Assembly (NCBI RefSeq): GCF_014205845.1
Contig: NZ_JACHCR010000016.1
Location: forward strand, 1 to 64,000
Length of the DNA stretch: 64,000 nucleotides
Direction: 5' to 3'
Source of the DNA: Mucilaginibacter cryoferens
Lineage (GTDB): Bacteria > Bacteroidota > Bacteroidia > Sphingobacteriales > Sphingobacteriaceae
Made by a program: the position numbers and the translations under genes. Below are positions 36,247-44,461 of this stretch, in pieces; within the stretch, counting starts at the first letter, position 1; every line of letters starts with the position of its first letter. Under the pieces are notes generated by a model. That model did no database searches, was not told the origin of the DNA, and worked only from the letters and a program-made list of their open reading frames with translations.

Positions 36247-37389
36247 GTGTCATCTGCCGAAACAAACCCGCTAAATATTTCTGATAAACACAAGCTTTTA
36301 GGATTAGATCATCTGCGGGCTTTTGCCATCACCTACGTTTTACTTTTCCATTACCAGATTTTTGCCCACCCGGCCTGGGTAAGCAAAGTTGGAAGTTTCG
36401 GGTGGACCGGGGTAGACCTGTTTTTTGTATTGAGCGGATTTTTGATAGCCGGACAACTCTTTAACACCATAGCAAAAGGAAACGCTATTTCCATGAGGGA
36501 GTTTTTTGCCAAGCGCTTTTTCAGGATAATTCCGCCGTACCTGGTTATGCTTGGATTATATACCGCCTTCCCTTTTTTACGCGAACGGGAACAGATGGGG
36601 CCATTATGGAAATACCTCACTTTTACGTTCAACTTTGGGCTCGACTACAGGCAAACAGGCACATTTACCCACTCGTGGTCGTTATGTGTGGAGGAGCAGT
36701 TTTATTTAGTATTGCCCATTACCTTTCTATTGTTCAATTATTTTAAAGCTGGTAAAAAAGCGGTGTACCTGCTGCTGGTTCTATTTATAGGCGGTTTTGC
36801 AATAAGGTATATTGGCTGGCATAATTGGGTAGCGCCGCAATTAACATCGGATAGTTTTGGGGCCACCTTTAACCGGTTTATTTATTACCCTACTTATAAC
36901 CGGTTGGATGGCCTGCTCATCGGCGTTGGCATAGCGGGCTTATACACCTTTTATCCACATATGAAAGAGCGCATAAACAAGTACAGCAATATAGTAATGG
37001 TGGCTGGCTTGGCAATTTTAATTGCCGCCTACTTTGTGGGCACTCCGCAGGCAAGTTTCAGAAACACCATCTGGGGCTTCCCTCTTATTGCTGTTGGGTA
37101 TGGGCTGATAGTGGCCGCGGTTGTATGCCCTGGCAATATCCTATATAATGCAAAATCGAAGGTTACTTCGCAAATTGCCACACTATCTTATGGTATTTAC
37201 CTTATCCATAAGTTGATGATTCACGTTACACAGATTGTGCTCGAAAAAGCGGGGATCGACAAAAACAGTAACCTGATGATGCTTTGCTGTTTACTGAGTA
37301 CAATTGCCGGCGCATTGGTGTTAAGATACGCCATCGAAAAACCATCGTTAAAACTCAGAAACGCAGTGCTCAAAAAAATCGGAAAATAA
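36247..37389 (+). CDS. Acyltransferase family 3 (OafA/YrhL-type) membrane protein
   Basis: A 380-aa polytopic protein with about ten hydrophobic segments. The family signature is at the start: LDHLRAFAITYVLLFHY with the essential His, then GVDLFFVLSGFLIAG, REFFAKRFFRIIPPY and FTHSWSLCVEEQFYLVLP. It transfers acyl groups to sugars of cell-surface polymers, from cytosolic acyl donors. I kept the GTG start at 36247. The gap before it holds AAGAGATAAGAGTCAGG words with no clear promoter. Confidence 0.88.
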   Translation: MSSAETNPLNISDKHKLLGLDHLRAFAITYVLLFHYQIFAHPAWVSKVGSFGWTGVDLFFVLSGFLIAGQLFNTIAKGNAISMREFFAKRFFRIIPPYLVMLGLYTAFPFLREREQMGPLWKYLTFTFNFGLDYRQTGTFTHSWSLCVEEQFYLVLPITFLLFNYFKAGKKAVYLLLVLFIGGFAIRYIGWHNWVAPQLTSDSFGATFNRFIYYPTYNRLDGLLIGVGIAGLYTFYPHMKERINKYSNIVMVAGLAILIAAYFVGTPQASFRNTIWGFPLIAVGYGLIVAAVVCPGNILYNAKSKVTSQIATLSYGIYLIHKLMIHVTQIVLEKAGIDKNSNLMMLCCLLSTIAGALVLRYAIEKPSLKLRNAVLKKIGK

Positions 37390-37418
37390 GTAACTAAAGC
37401 ACAAGGCAAAAAAGTATT

Positions 37419-37445
37419 GATACCTGATACTAACTACTTGCTACT
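37419..37445 (+). repeat. 27-bp dispersed repeat, copy 3
   Basis: GATACCTGATACTAA then CTACTTGCTACT; it matches the copy at 33067 in 25 of 27 positions by eye and lies in the short convergent gap between the acyltransferase and the ABC permease genes. Confidence 0.7.
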
Positions 37446-37452
37446 AATAAAC

Positions 37453-38550
37453 CTATTCCCACTTAAAGGTTTTTATGGCTACGGCATATACAATTACAAA
37501 CCATATTAATAGTATCAACAGCTGATGGGTAACATCGGCCAAACCGGCACCTTCAAAGGCAACTTTACGCATGGCATTGTTGAGGTGTGTTAACGGCAGT
37601 ACGTTACTGATAGCCTGCAACCATTTTGGAAAAGCGGTAACCGAAAAGAAAGTGCCCGACAGCAAAAACTGCGGCATGGTGATAATATTGGATAAGGGCG
37701 GTACCGTGCTCTCGTTTTTAGCTATCCCCGATATAATAAAACCAAAGCCCATAAATATAATGAGCCCCAGCGTGGAGAGCACCAGCATATTAAGCACCGT
37801 AACTACCCCGTGTATAAGTGTAAAGCCAAACAGGTAATGCCCTACCAAAATAATAAATAGCGCACCCAATAAAGAGAAAGCGATACGGGCCAAAGCCTCG
37901 CCTAAAACAATGCTCGATCTTCTGACAGGGGTGGCAAAAAAGCGTTTGATCACCAGCGTTAATCGCAGACTAAGGAAAACGAACGCCGTGCCAAAAACTC
38001 CGCTGCTAAGTATAGAAAAACCCAACTGCCCGGGTAAAATAAAATCGATGTATTTGTATTCGCGACCGGATACGGTGGTTTCTTTTATTTCGGCAACCGG
38101 CGGCGTACCGCCAAGCGTTCTGTTATTAATATTGTAATAAATATTGCTCAATACCGAGCGCAGGATATTTCCCTTTTCAACCGAAGCTTTGGTATATTGT
38201 ACATTGATGGTGTACGCCGGCAGTGCATTGTTTTTATGGATATCAATCACCGCGTCGATAATACCTTTTGAAAGGTTGCCCTTCATATCTTCGGTAGTTT
38301 GATCCTGTATCAGGTGCACAACTTTTACGCTTTTGAGCGCCTGGTAAATTGGGCTCAATGTATCGGTTGTTTTGGCTACCCCTACATCAACAGTAACACC
38401 GCCGCCGCCAATATTGGCAAAAACAACAATAAATATTAAAGGAAAAGCCAGTGTAAATACCACCGCCGAGGGGCTGCGCAGTATGGCCCTGAAACTTGCC
38501 TTGGCAATGGCCAGGGTTGCTTTTGTATTACTATATTTTTGGGGGTTCAT
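37453..38550 (-). CDS. ABC-2 type transporter permease
   Basis: A 365-aa membrane protein: a first helix (about 24-45, VFTLAFPLIFIVVFANIG), a periplasmic domain to about 175, then five or six helices in the C-terminal half. This is the layout of DrrB/YhhJ-type ABC-2 permeases. It pairs with the ATPase encoded 115 bp upstream on the same strand, forming an exporter for a drug, lipid or other hydrophobic molecule. Substrate unknown. Confidence 0.87.
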   Translation of the reverse strand: MNPQKYSNTKATLAIAKASFRAILRSPSAVVFTLAFPLIFIVVFANIGGGGVTVDVGVAKTTDTLSPIYQALKSVKVVHLIQDQTTEDMKGNLSKGIIDAVIDIHKNNALPAYTINVQYTKASVEKGNILRSVLSNIYYNINNRTLGGTPPVAEIKETTVSGREYKYIDFILPGQLGFSILSSGVFGTAFVFLSLRLTLVIKRFFATPVRRSSIVLGEALARIAFSLLGALFIILVGHYLFGFTLIHGVVTVLNMLVLSTLGLIIFMGFGFIISGIAKNESTVPPLSNIITMPQFLLSGTFFSVTAFPKWLQAISNVLPLTHLNNAMRKVAFEGAGLADVTHQLLILLIWFVIVYAVAIKTFKWE

Positions 38551-38578
38551 TGGTTCAGTGGTTCATTAGTTTATTGGT
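38548..38578. repeat. Word-like repeat (GGTTCA/ATTAGTT) between ABC genes
   Basis: CATTGGTTCAGTGGTTCATT then AGTTTATTGGTG. The same style occurs at 60324-60355, there also next to a start codon, as it is here for the permease gene. A C-run/G-run hairpin fragment follows at 38641-38665. Confidence 0.5.
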
Positions 38579-38665
38579 GATCTGCTACCGTATTATTTGT
38601 TTGCGATGCTATTTGTTGCTGCCTGCAAACCGAAAACTTACTCCCCCTTCAGGGGGCCGGGGGGC

Positions 38666-39430
38666 TTAGCCTTCCCGCCACTCTTTGCCGGTGAGGTTAA
38701 TAAATACATCTTCCAGGTTGGCCAGTTTTACCTGTTTTTTACGTTCGAAACCCGATGCTACCAGTTCGTCGATAAAATGATCGGGGGTATTTATGCCGAT
38801 GATGTGGCCGGCATCTACAAAAGCAACGCGGTCGCAAAGCACCTCGGCTTCATCCATATAGTGGGTAGTAATTACAACGGTGGTTCCCTGGTCGCGTATC
38901 TCGCGGATGAGGTCCCAAAGATTACGACGGGCCTGCGGATCGAGGCCGGTTGTTGGCTCATCTAAAAAAACTATCCTTGGGTTGTTGATCAACGTAGTGG
39001 CGATAGAAAAACGCTGTTTTTGGCCGCCCGAAAGATCTTTGTACTTTGCCTTGGCCTTATCGGTTAGTGCTACTTTCCCCAGCATTTCCATAGGTGTTTT
39101 ATCAACACCATACAGACCTGCAAACAGTTCTATTAATTCGGATAGGTTAAGATTGGGATAATAGCCTGCCGCTTGTAACTGTACACCGATGCGTTGCTTA
39201 ATACTATCCTTATCGGTATCAATATTAAAACCATCAACTGTGATATCGCCTGATGTTTTTTCGCGCAGGGTTTCTATAATTTCGAGGGTGGTGGTTTTAC
39301 CTGCACCGTTGGGGCCAAGCAAGCCAAAAATCTCGCCCTCATAAACTTCAAAACTTATACCCTTAACGGCGGCAAAATCGCCATAGTTTTTTACCAGGTT
39401 GTTTACAGTGATAATGGGTTGTTTTGCCAT
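38666..39430 (-). CDS. ABC transporter ATP-binding protein
   Basis: I chose the ATG at 39430 (254 aa); the one at 39445 adds five residues and cannot be excluded. Walker A is GPNGAGKTTT, the signature LSGGQKQRFS, Walker B RIVFLDEPTTGLD, and H-loop TTHYMDEAE. The sequence is of the DrrA/CcmA/NatA-like class that drives ABC-2 exporters. The C-terminal ~40 residues (VASGFERKKQVKLANLEDVFINLTG) are the usual regulatory tail, here partly quoted. It serves the permease downstream. Confidence 0.92.
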   Translation of the reverse strand: MAKQPIITVNNLVKNYGDFAAVKGISFEVYEGEIFGLLGPNGAGKTTTLEIIETLREKTSGDITVDGFNIDTDKDSIKQRIGVQLQAAGYYPNLNLSELIELFAGLYGVDKTPMEMLGKVALTDKAKAKYKDLSGGQKQRFSIATTLINNPRIVFLDEPTTGLDPQARRNLWDLIREIRDQGTTVVITTHYMDEAEVLCDRVAFVDAGHIIGINTPDHFIDELVASGFERKKQVKLANLEDVFINLTGKEWREG

Positions 39431-39492
39431 AGCGTAAAAATGCACCAGAATAATGAAATATCAATGAATTATTTTAAGCCTCACCCCACCCT

Positions 39493-39620
39493 CTACTTTG
39501 GAGAGGATAGGCTGAGGCTATCTTTTATGGTTTTGGTTACGGGCTCATCGTGCGTTTTACCAATTTGGTCTTCGGCTTCCGATTTTTCCAGTTCCAGCTT
39601 ACATTATCTCCCTTTTTCAT
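39493..39620 (-). pseudogene. Decayed DUF2945 (hypervirulence-associated TUDOR-like) gene
   Basis: From the ATG at 39618-39620 the frame reads MKKGDNVSWNWK, very like the start of DUF2945 proteins. It then loses the family pattern and stops early. If one base is added in the run of five A after the second Trp codon, the next frame reads SEAEDQIGKTHDEPVTKTIK, which again matches the family (EPVTKTIKG is typical). After that the reading turns into a C/T-rich repeat (39481-39516) with a stop, so the C-terminal half is missing. I read this as a one-base frameshift plus truncation by a dispersed repeat. Confidence 0.55.
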
Positions 39621-39700
39621 TGTGTCGATATTTATTTATACTAACAGGAGATAGTATATATTGATTTGATAAACTCCCTATTTAAAAGGCCGGGCGAGCC

Positions 39701-39799
39701 TTATTTAATTAAGTGGCCAATAGAGTGAACAATAGCTTCGGCGTGTTCTGCAGCTTTAACTATCAGGTGGATGATTTGTATAGCAAGTAAAGTTTTCAT
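39701..39799 (-). CDS. Possible 32-residue amphipathic peptide
   Basis: The frame starts MKTLLAIQIIHLIVK and ends EAIVHSIGHLIK before TAA. The peptide is rich in Ile, Leu, His and Ala, with His at a roughly helical spacing, and could form one amphipathic or membrane helix. A small hairpin (39686-39702, AAGGC/GCCTT) overlaps the stop and is followed on the minus strand by TTTTAAATA. No clear ribosome binding site or promoter is visible, and frames of this size arise by chance. It fills part of the 570-bp gap 39446-40018; bases 39800-40018 hold nothing I recognise. Confidence 0.3.
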   Translation of the reverse strand: MKTLLAIQIIHLIVKAAEHAEAIVHSIGHLIK

Positions 39800-40018
39800 G
39801 ATGGTTGCGATTTGTTGATTCAAAAATGCAAACAGAATGGGTTTTTAGCTACAGGTATTAGGCGAAGCCAACCAAACTTCCGGTAAACGGCGGAAAATTA
39901 CCGATGAATGAGCGGTGAAAAAGGATTAATGCCGGTAAAACTTATAGGAGCATTGCGTATTAATAACTTTAGGATTTATATAATAAAACTATATTTAAGG
40001 CCCTAAACAAATATAGAA

Positions 40019-41599
40019 ATGAAAAAAACCTTATTCCTGCTGCTATCTGTATTAACGTTCAACATTGCTAATGCTCAATTTAAACCTATTGCAGAAGGCC
40101 CCGTATTTAAAGAACCCGAAGAGGGCTTTGCCAAAATTTTACAAATGAAGAACGGCACTACTATGTTTCTTCATATCAGCAATAAAGAAGGTATTGATGT
40201 GCGTGTTTATAACGCTACCCACCAGGAAATCGTTACAACAACTGTTCAACCATCATATGGCAAGCTAAGCCATGCCAGTATTGAGGCCGCTTTTGAAATT
40301 AACGGCGATGCTGTTTTGATGATCAGCGAGATTGACTCCCGGACCCCGGTTTTATACAGGGTGATTATTGATGCTAAAACAGGCGCTATAAAAGATGATA
40401 AAAAGATTGGCGAACTAAGCCACGTAAGCTTTTTCCAAGGTTATGCGCTGGCTTTTGGTAATGTACCGATGCCCGATTTTTTTGTACGTAAAGATCCAAA
40501 TAGCGATAACTATGCTGTGGTGATGTTTAATAGTTTTGAATCGGAAAGAAGCAAACGAATTGAAATTATTAGCTATGGTGCCGATAATAAGGAGACCGGC
40601 AGAGCATTTTATGCCTCGCCCGAAGAAAAATACAAGTATTTGCGTTACATTGATATGGCCGTGATTGGCAGCGATAAGGTATGCGTTTTGGCTTATGGCT
40701 ACAATACAAAAAACAGTGGAGGTAAAGAAAGCGAACTTATTTTGGCTAATCTTGATAAAGGCGCTAAGGCTGTGAGTTTTACCGAACTTGGCTTTTCAAA
40801 AGATCTTACAGTTTACTGGGGTATTATCCGGTATAGCCCAATAACCAAATCATTAATATTTGTGTCTCTTGTTAAACAAGATACCGGCGATAAGGGCTAC
40901 ACTCCAATCCTTTCTTTTGTAAACCCTTATGAGAAAAAAATAAATCGTACTAATACCATAGCGCCCTCAGAGAGGCTTAATGCTTTTTCAAAAGATGGTT
41001 TTACGGGTTTGCCGCAAAATCTTTTCATTAATGATGATGGCACCTTTACTATTGTATCCGAAGAAATAACGATAAACACTTACCGCGGAACGATGGGTAC
41101 TAGTGTAGCTTCCATTTTAGGGGATATGGCTGTAGTTAATTACAGTAAAACCGGCGAATTTGTAAATGATTACATTATCCGTAAAGCACACTCCGTAAGT
41201 GGAAGCTCGTTGAGGCCATTTTATCATTCGTACAGGCAAGGTTCTGCGCAGGTATTGGCCGGCGGTAATCAGTTTAAATCATTTGCTTATTTAGATGGAA
41301 AAACAAAAAGCTATATTTTATTTAATGATACCGAGCGTAATAACGATAAGCAGGAAGAAGGCAAACTGGTTACCGTATCGGGCGTGGGCGAATCGGATGG
41401 CTTTTATTATCCACTTACCGGAGCGAATGCCGTACCTAAAAGAGACTACGTATTTGGCAACCCGGCCAGCAAACACGATCATAACCTTGGCTTATTCTCT
41501 ATCTCAGATTACGACAGAAAGAATAACATTTATGTAACCCTCGAACTATCAAAAGAAAGCGGTAAAAAAGGTGTGAAGGTTGTTTGGCTGCAGCCATAA
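40019..41599 (+). CDS. Exported protein of unknown function
   Basis: A 526-aa protein with a signal peptide ending at NANAQ (about residue 19). The rest consists of repeated beta-strand segments with many Asp, Gly and Tyr turns, e.g. YIDMAVIGSDKVCVLAYGY, LTVYWGIIRYSPITKSLIFV and NLFINDDGTFTIVSEE. This is compatible with a beta-propeller in the periplasm or on the cell surface. There is no lipobox, membrane anchor or C-terminal sorting domain. I recognise no family. It is a single gene with its own terminator. Confidence 0.75.
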   Translation: MKKTLFLLLSVLTFNIANAQFKPIAEGPVFKEPEEGFAKILQMKNGTTMFLHISNKEGIDVRVYNATHQEIVTTTVQPSYGKLSHASIEAAFEINGDAVLMISEIDSRTPVLYRVIIDAKTGAIKDDKKIGELSHVSFFQGYALAFGNVPMPDFFVRKDPNSDNYAVVMFNSFESERSKRIEIISYGADNKETGRAFYASPEEKYKYLRYIDMAVIGSDKVCVLAYGYNTKNSGGKESELILANLDKGAKAVSFTELGFSKDLTVYWGIIRYSPITKSLIFVSLVKQDTGDKGYTPILSFVNPYEKKINRTNTIAPSERLNAFSKDGFTGLPQNLFINDDGTFTIVSEEITINTYRGTMGTSVASILGDMAVVNYSKTGEFVNDYIIRKAHSVSGSSLRPFYHSYRQGSAQVLAGGNQFKSFAYLDGKTKSYILFNDTERNNDKQEEGKLVTVSGVGESDGFYYPLTGANAVPKRDYVFGNPASKHDHNLGLFSISDYDRKNNIYVTLELSKESGKKGVKVVWLQP

Positions 41600-41607
41600 G
41601 CAACAGT

Positions 41608-41647
41608 AAGTAAAGCGGCGAAACTTAATTTCACCGCTTTACTTTTA
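41608..41647 (+). terminator. Intrinsic terminator after the exported protein gene
   Basis: GTAAAGCGGCGAAA (41610-41623) pairs with TTTCACCGCTTTAC (41629-41642) with one mismatch, then TTTTAT follows. Confidence 0.75.
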
Positions 41648-41791
41648 TACAATAGGGCTATTTCACATTTGTGTTATGTTAATAGTGTGATAACAGATAG
41701 CATTTAGTTGAAAGTATTAACACCCAGGGGAAGAAAAAAACAGATGTAACTTTTAACTTGGGGCTATTAACTTAACGCTATTTTAAATCTT

Positions 41792-42118
41792 TTACTCATT
41801 CCCCTCCATCAGCGCGTACACTTCCTGCATGTAAATAGCCTCGTCCATAGCGGCATGGAAATCTTCCCATTCGTCGGTGTTAAAGGTAAACTGTATATCA
41901 TTTACCGGGGTGCGCATCACCACACGTTCCTGCCCATCAGGGAAAGGAAATGAGTGGTCGCCAAACTCCAGTTCGCTGGTAAAATCTCTGAATAGCTTAA
42001 ACTGCTCGGCAGAAAAGCTTAGAATGAGGTTATTGTTCCATATAAAAACACAACGACATTCTGAGCAGCGGCTGATCACTGATGTACCAACCTGACTTAA
42101 TACTTTTGCATCGCACAT
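41792..42118 (-). CDS. Small protein with CxxC motif, DUF6686-like
   Basis: A 108-aa cytosolic protein. The N-terminal part has RCSECRCVFIWNNNLILSF, a possible metal- or thiol-active CxxC followed by strands, then SAEQFKLFRDF, and an acidic C-terminal half. From memory this fits DUF6686, a Bacteroidota family of unknown role; I could not check. It lies 77 bp downstream of the DUF6607-like gene on the same strand and may share its transcript. Confidence 0.65.
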   Translation of the reverse strand: MCDAKVLSQVGTSVISRCSECRCVFIWNNNLILSFSAEQFKLFRDFTSELEFGDHSFPFPDGQERVVMRTPVNDIQFTFNTDEWEDFHAAMDEAIYMQEVYALMEGNE

Positions 42119-42195
42119 AGATAGGTGTATTTTAATTGGTGCCTGCCCTGTGATAAAGCCATTAAGGCGTTTATTGCAGAGCAGGACTTTATATT

Positions 42196-43122
42196 TTAAA
42201 CTGTTTTTTCAACATAGCCGGCAATTACATTACGGGCAGCAGCTTTGCTTTTTTCGGTATTCCATTTTTCTTTAGCAGCTTCATCGGCAAGCTCAAATAA
42301 CCTTTCATAAAGCAGTTTGCCATCTACCTTCCCTTTTAGCTTCAGCGCATCGGGCTGGTTGTAAACCTCATCCCATACCTGTCTAACGGCCGTCCAGTAC
42401 GGTTGTTGATTTTTCCACCATTTTTGGGCAAAGGCAAATTTAGCTTCATCGGCTTTGGTAAACTCTTCATAGCCTTTTTCGCGTACCAGCAGTTTATCGC
42501 CATCGGCACTTCTAACTAATTTTTGGTTATCCTGCTCAAACATCCAGCCTTTATCGGTTACATAAATGCGGTTACCCCGGCGCAATACATTATAATCGCT
42601 GCGCTTGGTAAACTCCCGGCGTGGCAAAGGCGAATCGCAGGTTGATTGCCATTCGTGGCGGCCATCTACATGTACCCAGGTGCCAATGCTTTCGTAACGG
42701 GGGCTATCATCAACCTGGAAAACTTTTTGCACCCAGCGGCCTTTGGTTTCGGCAGGGGTAAGTTTTGTTTTTGTCCAGGTGCTGCTTTTATCAAAGTTCA
42801 ATAAATTAGGCTCTTCATAAACCCAATCCTCGCGCCAGTGCTTAATTACCGAAGTATCGCCGGTTACCAGTATATGTTGTATAACTATTTTTTTTGGCGA
42901 CTCCTGTTCAACAACGGCCCACTCATAGCCGGAGGCATGATATTGCGGATGATTTTTATAGGCAGTATCGGGCGAAAACGTTTCGCCATAATCAAACGTA
43001 ACTTTATAAAAACCACCTAAAGCCAATATAGCTTTCCGGTCTTGTTCCAGTTTAGATTGAGCGCTTGTTAAAGTAATTTGAAATGTAATGAGCAGGGCTG
43101 CGAGATAGAAAAATTTAGTCAT
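42196..43122 (-). CDS. Exported DUF6607-like protein
   Basis: A 308-aa protein with a signal peptide ending near TSAQ (residue ~22). The mature part starts DRKAILALGGFYKVTFDYGE and is rich in Trp, Tyr and Lys (WAVVEQESPKKIVIQHILV, HVDGRHEWQSTCDSPLPRR, MFEQDNQKLVR). This agrees with my memory of the DUF6607 family, which is found near haem- and TonB-related genes in Bacteroidota. An iron-box-like palindrome at 43184-43206 upstream supports a link to iron, but the function is unknown. Confidence 0.7.
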   Translation of the reverse strand: MTKFFYLAALLITFQITLTSAQSKLEQDRKAILALGGFYKVTFDYGETFSPDTAYKNHPQYHASGYEWAVVEQESPKKIVIQHILVTGDTSVIKHWREDWVYEEPNLLNFDKSSTWTKTKLTPAETKGRWVQKVFQVDDSPRYESIGTWVHVDGRHEWQSTCDSPLPRREFTKRSDYNVLRRGNRIYVTDKGWMFEQDNQKLVRSADGDKLLVREKGYEEFTKADEAKFAFAQKWWKNQQPYWTAVRQVWDEVYNQPDALKLKGKVDGKLLYERLFELADEAAKEKWNTEKSKAAARNVIAGYVEKTV

Positions 43123-43183
43123 GAGTACAAGAATATTAAAAAAATGAAGTGTGATATGTTATGAACAGGAGCAAAGTAAATCC

Positions 43184-43206
43184 TTATTTAGAATAAATCC
43201 AAATAA
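43184..43206. promoter_or_regulatory. Iron-box-like imperfect palindrome upstream of the DUF6607-like gene
   Basis: TTATTTAGAATAAATCC then AAATAA, 62-84 bp before the start codon. The ends TTATTT/AAATAA and the GA/TC pair are symmetric. The form is close to the TTATTTAGAAT...CTAAATAA type boxes I associate with iron regulation in this phylum. Inference. Confidence 0.4.
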
Positions 43207-43294
43207 AAATAAGAAAAAAAAGAATCAATAGATTAGAGCCTGTTTAAATTTCTTTCAGAAATAATGATATACACCCGTTAAGCACATATAGAGC

Positions 43295-44461
43295 CGTCAT
43301 TGCGAGTGACAACCAGAGTTAACCTGGAAAAAACGGGAATGACGTAATTGCAAATGGGCGGTTGTGGACTAAATAATAATGGGGTCTTCTTTAAAAAGGT
43401 GGTGGGAATGTGCGATTCCCTTCTCGAGAGGGGCGGAGGGGTGTGTTTATGCACGCGAAAGAACGCTGTAGAACACACCCCTATCCCGCCCCTCTCGAGA
43501 GAACAAAATGATGAAGACACCTAATTGTATCTCGGGCGTTAGAAACTTAAAAAAATACACTGAAAATCAATACTTTACAATCATGTCATTATAAGGAGGT
43601 ATGACGAAGCAATCCCCTACTTACAGGGCGGATTTGCACAGCTACTCTGTAAGTCGGGGATTGCTTCGTGCCTCGCAATGACGGTGGCGAGGGGTTTGTA
43701 TTTAAAAGATAGATACTGAAAATCAACACTCTACAACCATGTCATTATAAGGAGGTACGGCGAAGCAATCCCCTACTTACAGAGCGGATTTGAACAGTAA
43801 CTCTGTAAGTCTGGGATTGCTTCGTACCTCGCAATGACGGCGGTGAGGGGTTTGTGTTTAAAAAATACATACTGAAAATCAATACTTTACAAACATGTCA
43901 TTATAAGGAGGTACGACGAAGCAATCCCCTACTTACAGGGCGGATTTGAACAACTACTCTGTAAGTCGGGGATTGCTTCGTGCCTCGCAATGACGGTGGC
44001 GAGGGGTTTGTATTTAAAAGATAGATGCTAAAAATAAACACTTTACAACCATGTCATTATAAGGAGGTACGGCGAAGCAATCCCCAAATACAGGGCGGAT
44101 TTGCATAGCGACTCTGTATAGCATAGAGATTGCTTCGTCACTTATAATGACATGATTATAAAGCATTGATTATCAGTATAATTTTTTAAAGCTCCTAATG
44201 CCCAAGATACAATGAGGTGCCTTCATTATTTTTTCCCCTCTAGAGAGCAGGGGCGCGCCGGACTGAGCGTTGGCAGGGGTGTGTTCTACAGCGTTCTTTC
44301 GCGTGCATAAACACACCCCTCCGCCCCTCTCGAGAGGGGAATCGCACAATCCCACCACTTTTTTAAATAAGACCTCCTTATTATTTAGTCCACAACCGCC
44401 CATTTGCAACCATGTCATAACTATTTTTTCCAGTTAACCCTGGTTGTACCTCGCAATGACG
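43295..44461. repeat. 1,167-bp composite inverted-repeat element with internal tandem array
   Basis: The element begins with CGTCATTGCGAG (43295-43306) and ends with its complement CTCGCAATGACG (44450-44461). Behind these termini the left arm (to about 43583) and the right arm (from about 44160) are imperfect inverted copies of each other. Both contain the same CTCGAGAGGGG, GTGTGTTTATGCACGCGAAA and GAACGCTGTAGAACACACCC words. Between them lies the 156-bp tandem array. No transposase or clear target duplication. Short ORFs inside are repeat-derived, not genes. Confidence 0.9.
43552..44157. repeat. Tandem array, 3.9 copies of an exact 156-bp unit
   Basis: The marker TGTCATTATAAGGAGGTA starts at 43584, 43740, 43896 and 44052, exactly 156 bp apart (the first copy has ATG for ACG after it). 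Within each unit GTCATTATAAGGAGG...CGAAGCAATCCCC...ACTTACAG pairs with CTGTAAGTC...GGGGATTGCTTCG...CTCGCAATGAC. Each unit is thus an imperfect palindrome of about 100 bp. Units 1-3 differ in only a few positions; unit 4 is shorter and more diverged. Confidence 0.92.

Noticed and set aside
43278-43520. 80-codon minus-strand ORF in the left arm of the composite element
   Set aside because: Made of the CTCGAGAGGGG/CACACCCC repeat words, and near-identical frames recur at 44173-44418 and 60623-60811 in other repeat arms. No start signal; repeat-derived.
43590-43602. AAGGAGGTA as ribosome binding site in each 156-bp unit
   Set aside because: No start codon with a useful frame follows, the phylum hardly uses such sites, and the motif is one arm of the palindrome.
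43552-44157. CRISPR array
   Set aside because: Repeats are 156 bp, contiguous, palindromic and without variable spacers; no cas gene in the window.
44173-44418. 81-codon minus-strand ORF in the right arm
   Set aside because: Same repeat-derived frame as at 43278-43520, not a gene.
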